Of a stretch of DNA of 64,000 bases, positions 9,101 to 17,683 are shown piece after piece. The notes under the pieces were generated by a model, which searched no databases, was not told the origin of the DNA, and worked only from the letters and a program-made list of their open reading frames with translations. The DNA is from Halalkaliarchaeum sp. AArc-CO (lineage in GTDB: Archaea > Halobacteriota > Halobacteria > Halobacteriales > Haloferacaceae). The position numbers and the translations under genes were made by a program. How positions within the stretch are numbered: position 1 is the stretch's first letter; each line of letters opens with the position of its first letter. The stretch is taken from the NCBI RefSeq assembly GCF_024972735.1, contig NZ_CP087723.1, forward strand, positions 558,001 through 622,000, given 5' to 3'.

Positions 9101-10405
9101 CGCCGCCTTCTCTTCGACCGTGAAGCCGACGCGATCGCGGAACGTCGATAGCGCCGACGCTCCCGAGATATACAGCGTGTGGTACGTCCGTTCGTCTCCG
9201 GACCCGTTCGTCGCGGATTTCCGCACCCGCTTTCGCCGCGACGGGATTCCGAACGTCGAGAGCAGATACGACACGAGGGTGATATGTTCAGGGATACGCT
9301 GTGTGAGTTCGATTCCGCCCTGTTTGTCGACGTGTGCCTCGGCGTCGAACATCGCTCGCAGGAACGCGGCCCGAGAGGCGTCGTCCGCCGCGAGGATCGC
9401 CGAGCCGATTCCGGAGTCGCCGGCGGCTCGCGCGAAGACGTCGAAGGTCGATTCGAGGAAGTGGGTGAGCGTGCGGGAGCCGATCCGGACGTACGGCACC
9501 CCCTTCTGGACGCCCCGCGTCGTCTCCACCTCGAAGAGGTCCCGCGCAGTGGCCTCGAACGCGGACAGCAGTTCCTCGTCCGTGTTGTAGAACTTGATCT
9601 TCCCACCGTCGATATTCGCCTCGCTGATGGCGAGAGCGACGAAACGTGCAAGTTCTGGTGTGATTTCGGTCGGCGGGACGATCGGTCGGGAGCGGTGACC
9701 GCGGACGTTGACGTACTCGATCTGCTCGACTGCCGGCAGCCACTCGCCGGAATCGACGTCTGCGGCGTGAAGCTCCGCGAGTGACACCGTCTCGGGAAAG
9801 TCGTACCGATCCGCATCCGAGGCGGAAAGTGTGACTTCGATCCGATCCAGGTCCATCTCCTCGTGCCACTGGATCTCCCCGTCACCCTCGGGCGTCGGCA
9901 GCGACAGTGGGCGGGCAATCCTGTCGTCCGGCGACAGTTCGGCGGCCGGAACCCACTCGAACCCGTGGTGGTTCAGGACGCGAAATCGGTGCTCGGGCGT
10001 CACGCGGAACTCGCCGCCGTCGCGCGTCCGGACCCGGACGAGTTCGTCGACGTCCTGCGCGAACACGTGTGAGGGTTCGACGTACTCGAACTCGTTGCGG
10101 TCGGTCATTGTCGCGACTGTCGTGCCCTCGTCGGGTTCGTCGAAGCCGTCACCTCCGTCGTCTACGTCGCCGACGACGTCCTCGATACGTCGAACGCCAT
10201 CTCCAGTCACCACCGGCGTCTCGCCGGTAACACACTTCCCGACGCCCGCAGGACCTGAAAAAAGCATGTGCGGTACGTCGTCCTCCTCGATATAGCTCTT
10301 TAGCCGCTCGACAATCTCTTCCTGACCGTGAATCTCCGACAGCGTCTGTGGCCGGTACTTCTCGATCCAGATCTCCCGGCCCGGCGCGGCCTCGCCCTCG
10401 CTCAT
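6164..10405 (-). CDS. rfcS: Replication factor C small subunit precursor with two inteins
   Basis: This clamp-loader ATPase loads PCNA onto primed DNA. The 1413-residue precursor splits into three exteins of 57, 62 and 207 residues, giving a mature 326-residue RfcS, the normal family length. Extein 1 ends in the P-loop (GPAGVGK), extein 2 runs from the P-loop Thr to the DEAD box (FLDEADSL), and extein 3 starts [13 protein letters not shown] with sensor and SRC motifs (QSRCAVFRF). I chose the ATG at 10405 ([20 protein letters not shown]), which matches the family start and has a TATA-like box about 25 bases upstream. Both inserts have Cys at position 1, terminal His-Asn and a Thr +1, so splicing should work. 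Without splicing, the P-loop would be broken. Confidence 0.96.
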   Translation of the reverse strand: MSEGEAAPGREIWIEKYRPQTLSEIHGQEEIVERLKSYIEEDDVPHMLFSGPAGVGKCVTGETPVVTGDGVRRIEDVVGDVDDGGDGFDEPDEGTTVATMTDRNEFEYVEPSHVFAQDVDELVRVRTRDGGEFRVTPEHRFRVLNHHGFEWVPAAELSPDDRIARPLSLPTPEGDGEIQWHEEMDLDRIEVTLSASDADRYDFPETVSLAELHAADVDSGEWLPAVEQIEYVNVRGHRSRPIVPPTEITPELARFVALAISEANIDGGKIKFYNTDEELLSAFEATARDLFEVETTRGVQKGVPYVRIGSRTLTHFLESTFDVFARAAGDSGIGSAILAADDASRAAFLRAMFDAEAHVDKQGGIELTQRIPEHITLVSYLLSTFGIPSRRKRVRKSATNGSGDERTYHTLYISGASALSTFRDRVGFTVEEKAARLAEHAEKKSNPNYDTIPAQTVLRELCRRLDIPVTDHLPKTLNPDSPGRERYCEVLDDVVDEATTRVENVQRALERLDDLEPELAATAGVPARWIDARSELEPIDVRNELSEAVGVRQDRLLEYADGRRTPYASRSLAVLAEIDRSVEGAKLDHVQAELRECVDLIGAEYGEIADGLPFGASELTNLLRSEDHQIESLTRFETVAERLREIAADRISLETIELIDRSARIGNAELYYDRIDSVERVEAEERVYDLTVPATRNYVAGDVPTVVHNTTAATSIAREIYGDDWRGNFLELNASDERGIDVVRDRIKNFARSSFGGYDHRLIFLDEADSLCVPPGTEVLTGYPSSPEVKPIEEVSVDSEPIPSVDFETNEIQSDKGKLVDSGVADFFEIELEDGRTILASLSHPFFVVDEDGRLVEKELRELSPGDEIADFKDDIGVSRCDVCGTWTAGRFCSLDCKNEGHSREMSGEKNPMYGTTWSDERRKIIVEKLSDGRFAGENNPNYGGEFHGVHVLDMDEETVERFRETISEMRSGTPWEEWVVDADPDKVKENIGEASAEWWENLDDDEREAVIQKSVENCDYPVCDISGDNNPMRDPEIAQKVSEALKGHEPTGGNIRHSEELGHLVRSDWEYEVGKALQDAGIEYEYEPAFELSESVYHPDFLIDDTVIEVKGVAALWGQTEKVEEFLETYGDEYTFVVVGDGDLPHHEHYEREEFEPTLVTDGGLRGVQTVGVSRIEYSHRGKAYNISMERTPNFMLANGVLTHNTSDAQSALRRTMEQFSDNTRFILSCNYSSKIIDPIQSRCAVFRFSPLSDEAIAAQVREIADAEEIEITADGVDALVYAADGDMRRAINSLQAAATTGDVVDEQAVYAITATARPEVIESMVTDALAGDFTKARATLDTLLTETGMAGGDVIDQLHRSVWEFDLSDRETVRLMERIGETDYRIAEGANEKVQLESLLASLALHADDER
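6788..8092 (-). other. Intein 2 after the RfcS DEAD box, zinc-finger/NUMOD3/PD-(D/E)XK-like nuclease
   Basis: This 435-residue intein lies directly after DEADSL. Splicing elements: Cys1 ([11 protein letters not shown]), block B-type T66...SHPF (His73), block F-like [18 protein letters not shown] and terminal THN. No LAGLIDADG or HNH motif is visible. The insert instead shows a four-Cys zinc finger (C110, C113, C122, C126), three NUMOD3-like 'G-x-N-N-P' segments (137-144, 166-174, 256-278), and a PD-(D/E)XK-like core with RSDWEYEVG (297-304), HPDFLID (328-334) and VIEVKG (337-342). Its DNA is clearly more AT-rich than intein 1 and the exteins, with many ttt/aat-type codons, suggesting later arrival. 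Confidence 0.9.
8279..10234 (-). other. Intein 1 in the RfcS P-loop, LAGLIDADG homing endonuclease
   Basis: This 652-residue intein lies between Lys57 and the Thr of the Walker A motif. Splicing blocks visible: Cys1 ([13 protein letters not shown]), block B TPEH (79-82), block F-like [16 protein letters not shown] and terminal VVHN. Two LAGLIDADG-type helices, [15 protein letters not shown] (195-209) and [13 protein letters not shown] (291-303), each end in an acidic residue, so the nuclease may be active. About 200 further residues (about 390-600), perhaps DNA-binding, separate the nuclease from the C-terminal splicing block, which makes it long for an intein. Base composition matches the host, suggesting long residence. 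Confidence 0.95.
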
Positions 10406-10428
10406 ACTCGATGGTAGTCCGGCGGTCA

Positions 10429-10435
10429 CATAAAC
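10429..10435 (-). promoter_or_regulatory. TATA-like box of rfcS
   Basis: Minus-strand GTTTATG lies about 25-30 bases upstream of the ATG at 10405, the expected spacing for a leaderless haloarchaeal transcript. This supports that start over the longer in-frame extension to 10588. Confidence 0.45.
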
Positions 10436-10650
10436 GAACCGAGACGGGGCCAAAGGATCGAGGAACCCGGGTTCCGTCCGCTTCGAGTCGTCCCCGGGTC
10501 GTCCGCGAGTCGACGCGATCGAATGCGTCCGAATCCTCTCTTTTCTCACCGCCTGGCCTCCAAGTTCACACCGCCTCCCACCGCACACCGCCTCCCCTCA
10601 CACCTCCCCAACCGATTCGCTCGCTGCGCTCGCTCATCCCTCGCGCGCTG

Positions 10651-10680
10651 GCTGGCGGGACACGAACGTCCCGCCAGCGC
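10651..10680. terminator. GC-rich hairpin downstream of truA
   Basis: The arms gctggcgggac and gtcccgccagc are perfectly complementary (11 bp) around a 6-base loop, with further GC pairing outside. On the minus strand it lies about 90 bases after the truA stop, so it could end or stabilise that transcript. It could also be a dispersed REP-like element. No clear T-run follows. Confidence 0.4.
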
Positions 10681-10769
10681 GCGCCATTTATAAGATCTAT
10701 CGGTCGCAGTTAGTGGCCCCTTATGTATCAATTGAGTCGTCAGTTATTCGGAAACACGTCAGGGTGACG

Positions 10770-11627
10770 TCACTCGCGCACCCGATCGACCACCTCGCCG
10801 GCGACCCGATCCAGCACTGCCCCCTGCCGCTTCCGCTCGATGAAGGCTTTCCGCGTCCGGTCGGCCGCCTCCGGGTCGACCTGGAACTCGACGTCCTGAT
10901 ACTCGACCGTTCGGAGCAGCAGCGGCTCCGGCGGCGCCGGGCCGATCCCGTCGGGCCCCGAGAGCGATTCGCTCCCCAGCACCCGGTCGATCCGTTCGAA
11001 CGACGACGCCCCCGTCGCGACTGACCGAACGAGTGTGGCCAGCCGGCGCACGAACTCGCGGGGAAACCCGCCTGCCGTCGCGTCGATGAGAAAAAACCGG
11101 CCCGCACGAGTGCCGGACAGCCGGAGGTCGCGCTCGGTCCCGTCGTCGTCGGGCGTGAGATTGCAAAAATCGTGCCGGCCCGTGAGCCGGGAGAGCGCTC
11201 GCCGGGCGCGGTCGTCGTCGAAGCCGGTCGTGTCCGGGTCGATCGCGTCCGGGTCGATCGCGTCGGCTCCCCCGGTCGGCGCGTACAGGAAGTACCGGTA
11301 CGACCGCGAGTTGGCGTCGTGGGTGGCGTGAAAGTCGTCGCCGACGTCGGCGGCCGCCCAGGCCCGGACGCTCCCCGGGAGTTCGCTGTTGAGCGCCCGT
11401 GGAGTCAGCCAGCCCGGGGCCTCGAAGGCGACGGTCTGTGCGACGGCGGAGACGCCGGCGTCCGTCCTTCCCGCGGCCGCGTATCCGGGCGGCTTGTCGG
11501 CGTCGGCGGCGAGGACGGACAACGCCCGGAGGGCGTCGAAGAGGACGTCCTCGACAGTGGGGACGTTCGGCTGGCGCTGGAATCCGTGAAACGGTCGGCC
11601 GTCGTAGGCGATCCGGAACGCGCGCAT
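10770..11627 (-). CDS. truA: tRNA pseudouridine(38-40) synthase TruA
   Basis: This 285-residue enzyme isomerises uridines in the tRNA anticodon stem-loop to pseudouridine. It starts MRAFRIAYDGRPFHGFQRQP and contains the catalytic loop AAGRTDAGVSA (Asp in GRTDAG), then SRSYRYFLYAP and RFFLIDATAGGFPREFVRRL, all TruA landmarks. It sits downstream of hisS in the same direction with a 30-base gap, so an operon with hisS is likely. The Asp/Pro-rich insert at 'DAIDPDAIDPDTT' is a small internal duplication typical of halophile linkers. Confidence 0.95.
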   Translation of the reverse strand: MRAFRIAYDGRPFHGFQRQPNVPTVEDVLFDALRALSVLAADADKPPGYAAAGRTDAGVSAVAQTVAFEAPGWLTPRALNSELPGSVRAWAAADVGDDFHATHDANSRSYRYFLYAPTGGADAIDPDAIDPDTTGFDDDRARRALSRLTGRHDFCNLTPDDDGTERDLRLSGTRAGRFFLIDATAGGFPREFVRRLATLVRSVATGASSFERIDRVLGSESLSGPDGIGPAPPEPLLLRTVEYQDVEFQVDPEAADRTRKAFIERKRQGAVLDRVAGEVVDRVRE

Positions 11628-11657
11628 TGGTGACTGGTACCCCTCGCGGGTCGCCGT

Positions 11658-12962
11658 CTACTCGTAGTCCTCGTAGGTCGGTCGCCCGGATTCGGGCGGG
11701 AAGTCGTCGAGGGGAACCTGCGTCTGGTCGCCGCGTTCCATGTCCTTGATCGTCACCGCGTCGTCCGCGAGGTCCTGCTCGCCGACGATGACGACCGTCT
11801 CGGCGTTGATGGAGTCGGCGTACTCCAGTTGCGCGCCGAAACTCCGCCCCGCGACGTCGGTCTCGACGACGTGACCCAGCGACCGGAGCTCGCGGGTGAT
11901 CTGGGCCGCCTCGGATTGGGTGTCGCCCACCTGGAGGACGTAGTAGTCCGTCGAAGGAGCCTCTTCGGGCCAGACACCGGCGCGCTCACACAGCAGCTGC
12001 AGGGGGGCGTGTCCCGGCGCCACGCCCACCGCCGGCGTGGGCTGGCCGCCGAACGACTCGATGAGATCGTCGTATCGGCCGCCGCCGAACACCGCCCGAG
12101 AGATGTCGCCCGTCGAGTCGAAACACTCGAAGACGACGCCGGTGTAGTAGTCCAGTCCACGGGCGGTCGTAAGCGAGATTTCACAGTACTCCCGGGCGCC
12201 GAGGTCCTCGACCGCCGCGAGTACGTCCTGCAGATTCTCCACCGCCGCCGCCACTTTCTCGCCGCCGGCCGCGGCGACCGCATCGAGGTCCCCGTCGGCG
12301 ATCAGATCGTCGAACTCGCGGGCGGTCGACTCGGCGAGTCCGGCGTCGACGAGGAGGCCGAGATACTCCGCCTGCTCGACTTTCGCGCGCTTGTCGACCG
12401 CGCGGATCGCCGCCCGGGTGTCGACGCCGTCCGGATCCGCGGCCAGTTCGCGAACCAGCCCACCGAGGATGTCCCGGTGGGAGACGCGGAACTCGAAATC
12501 CTCGCCGGTCAGGCCGAGCGCGGTCAAGGCGTCGGCGGCGTACGCGAGGATCTCTGCGTCCGCCCGGGGATCCGAGGAGCCGAAGATGTCCACGTTGGTC
12601 TGGTAGAACTCCCGGAACCGGCCCTGCTGGACCTGCTCGTACCGCCAGAACGGCCGCGTGGAGAACCACTTGATCGGCTTGGACAGCTCCTGTCCCTTCG
12701 CGACGACCATGCGGGCGACCGTCGGCGTCAGTTCGGGCGTGAGCGCCACGTCGCGGCCGCCCTTGTCCTCGAACGCGTACAGTTCCTCGACGATCTCCTC
12801 GCCGGACTTGTCGACGTACATCTGGGTTCGCTCGAGGGCGGGCGTTCCAACCTCGCGGAAACCGTACTGCCTTGCCTCCTCCTCGAGCGTGTCGAACACC
12901 TCCCGCCGAGCGCCCATCTCGTCGGGATAGAAGTCGCGAAAGCCTTTCAGGCGGTCGTACAT
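11658..12962 (-). CDS. hisS: Histidyl-tRNA synthetase
   Basis: This 434-residue class II synthetase charges tRNA-His. It opens with MYDRLKGFRDFYPDEMGARR. Motif 2 is visible in the STRPFWRYEQVQQGRFREF region, and the histidine-specific motifs GLDYYTGVVFE and GGGRYDDLIESFGG follow. A C-terminal anticodon-binding domain (about 335-430) completes the normal length. The ATG at 12962 fits the family; the open frame upstream is only the shadow of the next gene. It lies in the rps19e/PDCD5/PP-loop/hisS/truA run on the minus strand. Confidence 0.96.
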   Translation of the reverse strand: MYDRLKGFRDFYPDEMGARREVFDTLEEEARQYGFREVGTPALERTQMYVDKSGEEIVEELYAFEDKGGRDVALTPELTPTVARMVVAKGQELSKPIKWFSTRPFWRYEQVQQGRFREFYQTNVDIFGSSDPRADAEILAYAADALTALGLTGEDFEFRVSHRDILGGLVRELAADPDGVDTRAAIRAVDKRAKVEQAEYLGLLVDAGLAESTAREFDDLIADGDLDAVAAAGGEKVAAAVENLQDVLAAVEDLGAREYCEISLTTARGLDYYTGVVFECFDSTGDISRAVFGGGRYDDLIESFGGQPTPAVGVAPGHAPLQLLCERAGVWPEEAPSTDYYVLQVGDTQSEAAQITRELRSLGHVVETDVAGRSFGAQLEYADSINAETVVIVGEQDLADDAVTIKDMERGDQTQVPLDDFPPESGRPTYEDYE

Positions 12963-13050
12963 GCACCGGGGTTCGTGGGTCGGCGGCTTGAAACCTGCTT
13001 TCCTCGGTCGCCGGCACCGAGACCGGGTGCTCTCTTTGCCCGGCGGGGTC

Positions 13051-13644
13051 TCACTCCCGGAAGCCGTGCACGTACGTCTGGTCGTGATCCGGGAACACTT
13101 CGGCGACGGCATCGGCGCCGTGCTCCTCGGCGAGCAACCGTCGGAGCTCGCCCTCGTAGTCGGCTTTCGGGACGTCCTCGCTGGGGCCTGTCTGGACGTC
13201 GAACGTCGCCTCGACCAAGCGGTCGACCGCGTGCCGACCGAACCCCGAGAGGGGCGCGATGTAGTCGACGTCGTGACGATCCTCGAGCGACTGGGCCTGT
13301 GCACGCGATACTGTCGGCACCCGGTCATCCCGACGGGTGCCGTCGGCGACGGCGTCGACGTCGCGCTCGGCGACAGCCTCCAGCGCCCGTTCGTGGACGT
13401 ACTGGATCCCACGACGGGGATAGCCGTCCTCGCGCATCCGAGCGATGGCCTCCTCGGCCACTTCCGTCTCGAGGACGATCGTCTCGAACGGGAAGCCAAT
13501 CGCCTCGGCGGCGGTTTCGGCGTGCTGCCAGTCGTCGGTGACGTCGAAGTGGGCCGTGACCAGCTGCACGTCGTAAAACGAATCCACGAGGAGCGCGGCG
13601 AGCGAGGAGTCCTTCCCGCCGCTGTACAGGAGTGCGAGATCCAT
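13051..13644 (-). CDS. PP-loop ATPase family protein
   Basis: This 197-residue protein begins with the PP-loop MDLALLYSGGKDSSLAALLV, an ATP-pyrophosphatase signature (SGGKDS at 9-14). It belongs to the adenine-nucleotide alpha-hydrolase superfamily, which includes tRNA thiolation and amidation enzymes. A further conserved-looking segment is VADGTRRDDRVPT near the middle. No CxxC zinc or catalytic Cys pair is visible, so a sulfur-transfer role is not supported. It starts 3 bases after the PDCD5-like gene stops and precedes hisS, suggesting a link to translation. Exact substrate unknown. Confidence 0.8.
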   Translation of the reverse strand: MDLALLYSGGKDSSLAALLVDSFYDVQLVTAHFDVTDDWQHAETAAEAIGFPFETIVLETEVAEEAIARMREDGYPRRGIQYVHERALEAVAERDVDAVADGTRRDDRVPTVSRAQAQSLEDRHDVDYIAPLSGFGRHAVDRLVEATFDVQTGPSEDVPKADYEGELRRLLAEEHGADAVAEVFPDHDQTYVHGFRE

Positions 13645-13647
13645 CGG

Positions 13648-13998
13648 CTACCGGCGTCGGATGTCGAAGCTCTTCGAGTCGGGCTGCAGTTCCTTCAGCA
13701 GGTCCCGCATCTGGTCTTCGTCGATGCGGTCCTGGAGCCGGCCGCTTTGCGCCAGCGCGACCACCTGCTGTTTCACCTGTTTCGCGAACTGCGGCTTCGA
13801 CATCTCCACGGCGTTGAGCCGCTGTCGAGCCCCGTCAGTGAGGTACTGCCGGAGCACTGCTTCCTGCTGGGCGTCTGCACGTTCCTGTGCTGCGTCCTGG
13901 GCCTCGGCGGCGTCGCCCTCCTGGGCGCGATCCTGGAGCTCCTGGAGCTTCTCTTCTCGAAGCTCTTCGAGCCGTTCGTCGTCGGGGTTGCCACTCAT
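13648..13998 (-). CDS. PDCD5-like DNA-binding protein
   Basis: This 116-residue protein is related to archaeal MTH1615 and eukaryotic PDCD5/TFAR19. It has an N-terminal charged helix ([17 protein letters not shown]), then [20 protein letters not shown], and ends [16 protein letters not shown], the family's C-terminal signature. It is predicted to be a small helical protein that binds DNA or chaperonin partners; the archaeal role is not settled. It lies between rps19e and the PP-loop gene in one direction, probably in the same operon. Confidence 0.9.
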   Translation of the reverse strand: MSGNPDDERLEELREEKLQELQDRAQEGDAAEAQDAAQERADAQQEAVLRQYLTDGARQRLNAVEMSKPQFAKQVKQQVVALAQSGRLQDRIDEDQMRDLLKELQPDSKSFDIRRR

Positions 13999-14082
13999 AC
14001 CTATTCGTTCCGTTGCCGGCAGGAAAACGATTTCGGACCCGAATCCGGTGGAACCGGCCGTCCGGCGAGGTTCACCGATCGG

Positions 14083-14538
14083 TCAGGCGTAGCGTTCGAG
14101 GTCCGGCCGGTCGAGCGATTCGAAGACGTCCGCGGCGGCGTCGTCGAGGAACGCCCGCCCTTCGTCGGTGATGCGTCGTCCCTCGCCCTGTGCGGTCTCG
14201 ACGAGGTCTTCCTCCTCGAGCGTCTGGAGCGCCGCCCGGATGAGCTTCCGGGAGCCGCCGGCGTGGCTGCCGGGCGCGACGCTGTATCGGTTCGATCCGC
14301 GCTTTTTCCCGCCGTACTCGGTGGCGAGCCGCTCGACGCCGATCGGGCCGTTCATCGCGACCTTCCGGAGCAGGCTGGCCGTCCGGACGTACCAGAAGTC
14401 GTCCTGTTCGGGGGGAAGTTCGTTGTGAGCACCGCCCTTGACGAGGCCGGCCCACGCCGGCTCCTCGATCCGATCTGCGAGCCGGTCGGCGACCTCCTCG
14501 ATGAGGTCCTCCGCCGGGACGTCGTAGAGAGTTACCAT
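14083..14538 (-). CDS. rps19e: Small-subunit ribosomal protein S19e
   Basis: This 151-residue protein is the archaeal/eukaryotic S19e. It begins MVTLYDVPAEDLIEEVADRL and carries DDFWYVRTASLLRKVAMNGP, EYGGKKRGSNR and GSRKLIRAALQTLEEEDLV, the typical winged-helix core. I use the ATG at 14538; the 18 extra upstream residues do not fit the family. It leads the PDCD5/PP-loop/hisS/truA run. Family knowledge: S19e acts in 30S assembly. Confidence 0.96.
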   Translation of the reverse strand: MVTLYDVPAEDLIEEVADRLADRIEEPAWAGLVKGGAHNELPPEQDDFWYVRTASLLRKVAMNGPIGVERLATEYGGKKRGSNRYSVAPGSHAGGSRKLIRAALQTLEEEDLVETAQGEGRRITDEGRAFLDDAAADVFESLDRPDLERYA

Positions 14539-14690
14539 GGGAATCCGTTCTGCCGGGCGCTGTTTAAGGGTTACGAGACGGAAGCGGCACACTCCCGACG
14601 AACGGCCGTGTGAGGCAGTGACGCGGCGGTCGTCGGCGCAGACAGTGGATCGAACGTAGCTTGATGGTTCCGCACGTTCAAGCGTCGTCC

Positions 14691-15542
14691 ATGGCCACGC
14701 TTTCGGAGGGTGGTATCCTCCTGGTTCCGATATCGAACCCCGACACGCGAGACAGGCTCATGGACACGGCGATCGATATCGCCCGAGAGCGCTCGATGCG
14801 GATCGTGGTGCTTCACGTCGTCGAGGTGCCGGCACAGATTCCGTTGTCCGAGGGCAGTGCGGTGCTCTCGGAAGACGACGCGGAGCGGCAACTGCTCTCC
14901 TCCGCCGCTGAACAGGCGAGGGAGGCAGGCGTCGAGGTCGACACCAGGCTCCGGTACGCCCGGGACGTCGCGACCGGCATCGTCGGCGCGGTCGAGGAGT
15001 ACGGCGCCGACGGACTGTTCGCCGGCTGGCACGGCCGTCCACGGCGACGGGACATCGTGCTCGGGAGCTTCCTGGACCGACTCCTCGCGGAGGCGGCCTG
15101 CGACGTGTTCGTCAAACGGATCCGTGCCCCGTCGGCGGAGATCGAATCGGTCCTCGTCCCGGCGGCCGGCGGTCCACACGGGGAACTCGCGGTCGAACTG
15201 GCCGGGGCGATCGCAACACAGCACGGCGCGAGAGTCCATCTGCTGCACGTCAACTCCCCCGACGCATCGGACCCGGACCGCGAGGAGACGACAGCGCTGT
15301 TTGCCGACTACGAGTCGCTGCTCGAACCGTTCGGCGTCGAAGTGACGACCGCGATCGTCGAACACGACCACGTCGCCGGTGCGATCACCGACGAGACGCA
15401 ACATCACGATCTCACAGTTCTCGGTGCGAGTCAGGAGCCGTTCATCAAGCGCAAGCTGGTCGGATCGGTCGCGGAAGGTGTCGGACGGACCGCCGAAAGC
15501 TCGGTGATCATGGTCCGTGGAGGGCCTCGAGAGGAGAGCTGA
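14691..15542 (+). CDS. Tandem universal stress protein (two UspA-like domains)
   Basis: This 283-residue cytoplasmic protein has two Usp-type alpha/beta domains, about 1-140 and 145-283. Domain 1 starts GGILLVPISNPDTRDRLMDTA and domain 2 starts ESVLVPAAGGPHGELAVELA. Domain 2 keeps the region LGASQEPFIKRKLVGSVAEG followed by a Ser-rich beta strand, resembling the nucleotide-binding G-x2-G-x9-G(S/T) loop. Start chosen at the ATG at 14691; a TTG 30 bases upstream is also open. It is divergent from rps19e and stands alone. The specific stress role cannot be read from sequence. Confidence 0.82.
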   Translation: MATLSEGGILLVPISNPDTRDRLMDTAIDIARERSMRIVVLHVVEVPAQIPLSEGSAVLSEDDAERQLLSSAAEQAREAGVEVDTRLRYARDVATGIVGAVEEYGADGLFAGWHGRPRRRDIVLGSFLDRLLAEAACDVFVKRIRAPSAEIESVLVPAAGGPHGELAVELAGAIATQHGARVHLLHVNSPDASDPDREETTALFADYESLLEPFGVEVTTAIVEHDHVAGAITDETQHHDLTVLGASQEPFIKRKLVGSVAEGVGRTAESSVIMVRGGPREES

Positions 15543-15566
15543 TCCGGAATCCAGGGGGCTAGTCCG

Positions 15567-15944
15567 TCACCGATGGTCGACGTCCCGCCGGGAGATCCGG
15601 AGGGTGAACCCGTCCGGAGAGACAGAGAGTTTCACGTCGTCGACGAGACGCTCGTATTCGGAGGTGTGATTGCCCGAGGTGGAGAGTCGAACGCCCTGAG
15701 ACACGATCCCGGCGTCGGCCAGCAGTTCGAGTTTCCGGTAGGCCGTCGACAGCGGGAGGTCACACACCTCGGCGATCTCGCGGGCCGAAAGCGACTCCTC
15801 GTCGATCGCGTCGAGGATCGCGAGACAGTCGGGATCGTCGAGCGGCTCCAGCACGCGCTGGATGACCTCGTCGTCCTGGAACGTCTCATGGCGGGGATCC
15901 TCCCGAGACCCTTGTCGGAAGCGCTGCGGTGACGTCGGATCCAT
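15567..15944 (-). CDS. Winged-helix transcriptional regulator (paralogue of 17866-18273)
   Basis: This 125-residue ArsR/HTH_20-like regulator has a recognition segment AREIAEVCDLPLSTAYRKLELLADAG. The C-terminal half (about 75-125) is beta-rich and may sense a ligand or dimerise. It shares the motif CDLPLST-x-YRKLELL-x-DAG with the regulator at 17866-18273, so the two are paralogues within 3 kb. Start taken at ATG 15944 (MDPTSPQRF). It converges with the UspA gene. Its target is unknown; the adjacent Bat-like gene is a candidate. Confidence 0.8.
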   Translation of the reverse strand: MDPTSPQRFRQGSREDPRHETFQDDEVIQRVLEPLDDPDCLAILDAIDEESLSAREIAEVCDLPLSTAYRKLELLADAGIVSQGVRLSTSGNHTSEYERLVDDVKLSVSPDGFTLRISRRDVDHR

Positions 15945-16000
15945 ACCCGTGTTTAGTATCCGAAACGGCAGGTAGCTCAAGCCACGCTATCCGGGGAGGT

Positions 16001-16747
16001 TCAAGTACCGTCCTCGAAGACGTCCGCGAGGAGTTTCGTCTGGGCGGCCACGAGATGCTCCGAGAACGTCGACTGGTTTATCCCGAGTTCCGCGGCGAGT
16101 TCTGTCGCGTTCGTACTCCGTGGGCGGTCGAAGTAGCCCTTCTCGTAGGCGATCCGGAGTACCTCGAGCTGTCGGTCGGTGAGCTTGCCGCGGTCGACGA
16201 AGACGGTGTCGCTTTTCTCGTCCCCGGACGGTGACCGGACCAGTCGCCGGATGTCCGTTCCGGGAAACCGCTCGCGGAGCTCCCCGATAACTGCCTGGAG
16301 CTGTTCGTAGTCGGCAGCGTGGAATACGATCTCGAGTGTTCCGCGGCGGGCTACGTATCGGTGTGGGGGACAGCCGAACTCTCCGAGACATTCACAGGGA
16401 CAGCCGACGGTTCCGTCGTGGACGAGCCGATAGAGATGTTTGTCACCGTAGGAAAACACCAGCTCTGCGGGGAGATCCTCCGGAGGTGACGCCGTGTCGA
16501 CGACGAACTCCGTGACGCTTCCGGTGACGCGGTTCGGATTTCCGGTAACGGGGTTCGAATCGTCGTCTCCGGGGTCGGTGTCGGAGCCGGAGGTGGTATC
16601 GGGCACCGAGGAGGTGTCGGAGCTGGAACAGGAGGCGACGCTCGCGGAGACGTTGTCGATTACCGTGTCCGTGATAGCCGAGATCCGCGAGATCGGACAG
16701 ACGTCGGGGGTGGAGAACACGACGGTTGCGCGGATTCCGGAAGACAT
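16001..16747 (-). CDS. Bat-like HTH-10 regulator with Cys-rich segment
   Basis: This 248-residue haloarchaeal regulator ends in a bacterio-opsin-activator-type HTH: LTDRQLEVLRIAYEKGYFDRPR followed by ATELAAELGINQSTFSEHL (about 190-235). The N-terminal region starts with a beta-rich stretch and a Ser/Asp/Thr-rich insert (about 30-75). The middle carries VGCPCECLGEFGCPPHR, four cysteines that could bind metal or sense redox state. The start at 16747 is an ATG and the only clear option. It is transcribed in the same direction as the wHTH gene downstream. Confidence 0.8.
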   Translation of the reverse strand: MSSGIRATVVFSTPDVCPISRISAITDTVIDNVSASVASCSSSDTSSVPDTTSGSDTDPGDDDSNPVTGNPNRVTGSVTEFVVDTASPPEDLPAELVFSYGDKHLYRLVHDGTVGCPCECLGEFGCPPHRYVARRGTLEIVFHAADYEQLQAVIGELRERFPGTDIRRLVRSPSGDEKSDTVFVDRGKLTDRQLEVLRIAYEKGYFDRPRSTNATELAAELGINQSTFSEHLVAAQTKLLADVFEDGT

Positions 16748-16817
16748 CAGAACGGTACTGGCTTGGACACAGGCGTATTTGAGCTTGGGGGTCCGAGCCG
16801 GGTTCTCTCCGGGTTGC

Positions 16818-17288
16818 TCACTCGCCGACCGGATCGTCTTCGCGCTCCTCCAGGTCGATCCGTCGACCGCCGATCGATTCGATGTCGAGCTGGTACAGCT
16901 GGATGTCCAGCTCGCGTTTCGACTTCCCCCAGATCTCGAACAGCGGTCGCTTGGCGCCGCCGTACTGGACGACGTGTTCGACGCTCATTTCGTCGGGGTC
17001 GATGCGCTCGAGGGTGCCGTCGGCGACGACGCTTCGGTACGTCGGTTCGAGTTCCTCGTAGACGACTATCCGAGCGCGCGGCGACGAAGTGAGGAACGCC
17101 CGTTTTTCGCTTTCCGGAGTCGAGACGAGACGGAAGTAAAACCGGTTCGAGTCGGGGTCGTATCCGTACGATATCGGGATCGCGTACGGCTCGTCCGCGT
17201 TCGCCAGCGACAGCACGGCTGTCTCGTGGCGACCGAGCAGCTCCTCGATCTCGTCGGGAGCCATCTCCGTCTGTTGATCCAAAGCCAT
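16818..17288 (-). CDS. Pyridoxamine 5'-phosphate oxidase-like flavin-binding family protein
   Basis: This 156-residue protein has the split-barrel fold signature: LLGRHETAVLSLANADEPYAIPISYGYD, FYFRLVSTPESEKRAFL, ARIVVYEELEPTYRSVVADG. It belongs to the PNPOx-like group that binds FMN, F420 or heme; which cofactor is used here cannot be told. A second member of the same broad family is at 59034-59477. Its neighbours are regulators and zinc-ribbon proteins, hinting at a stress or redox role (inference). Confidence 0.8.
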   Translation of the reverse strand: MALDQQTEMAPDEIEELLGRHETAVLSLANADEPYAIPISYGYDPDSNRFYFRLVSTPESEKRAFLTSSPRARIVVYEELEPTYRSVVADGTLERIDPDEMSVEHVVQYGGAKRPLFEIWGKSKRELDIQLYQLDIESIGGRRIDLEEREDDPVGE

Positions 17289-17397
17289 CGTGTGTTACCT
17301 ACACGTACGGCTGCACCGACTAATCACTGTTGTGAAGTGGCTTTGTCCTGCCTGTTGTGCTTGTACCCGCCCCCGACAGCGCGGATGCCGGGTACCG

Positions 17398-17565
17398 TCA
17401 CGCGGTTTCGAACGCGTCCCTGGTGACGCTCGAACCGCAGATCACACATCCGTGGCTCAAAACTGCTTCCAGCATCCGCTCGTCGAGAGAGATCGATTCC
17501 GCACACGCCGGACAGACGAACACGTAGTCGTCCGTTTCGGCCGTCCCGTCGATCCCGTGGCTCAT
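17398..17565 (-). CDS. Small zinc-ribbon protein (55 aa)
   Basis: Translation from the minus-strand ATG at 17565 gives a 55-residue protein beginning MSHGIDGTAETDDYVF and ending TRDAFETA before TGA. It carries two Cys pairs, CPAC (18-21) and CVIC (40-43), separated by a short helix with an LSHGC segment, a typical zinc ribbon. It aligns with the protein at 17684-17869 (CSDC...LTHGCPVC), so they are paralogues. It is too short to be found by simple length cut-offs but has host-like codon use. The function is unknown; single ribbons of this size often bind proteins or nucleic acids. Confidence 0.75.
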   Translation of the reverse strand: MSHGIDGTAETDDYVFVCPACAESISLDERMLEAVLSHGCVICGSSVTRDAFETA

Positions 17566-17683
17566 CACGATTGATGCTATAGTATAAATTTATAAATATT
17601 TCCCAGGGATTCCAGCCTATCGAGAACGTTGTACACTCGCCGTCACTGGCGTGCCACAACGGCGTGCAAAGGGAGTGAAGCGG

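Larger units (their letters stand above)
10406..10769. other. Intergenic region rfcS / truA
   Basis: These 364 bases contain the rfcS TATA-like box, low-complexity stretches such as 'cgctcgctgcgctcgct', and the strong hairpin at 10651-10680. An AT-rich stretch near 10685-10745 could hold a promoter or the 3' end signal of truA. No gene is supported. Confidence 0.5.
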
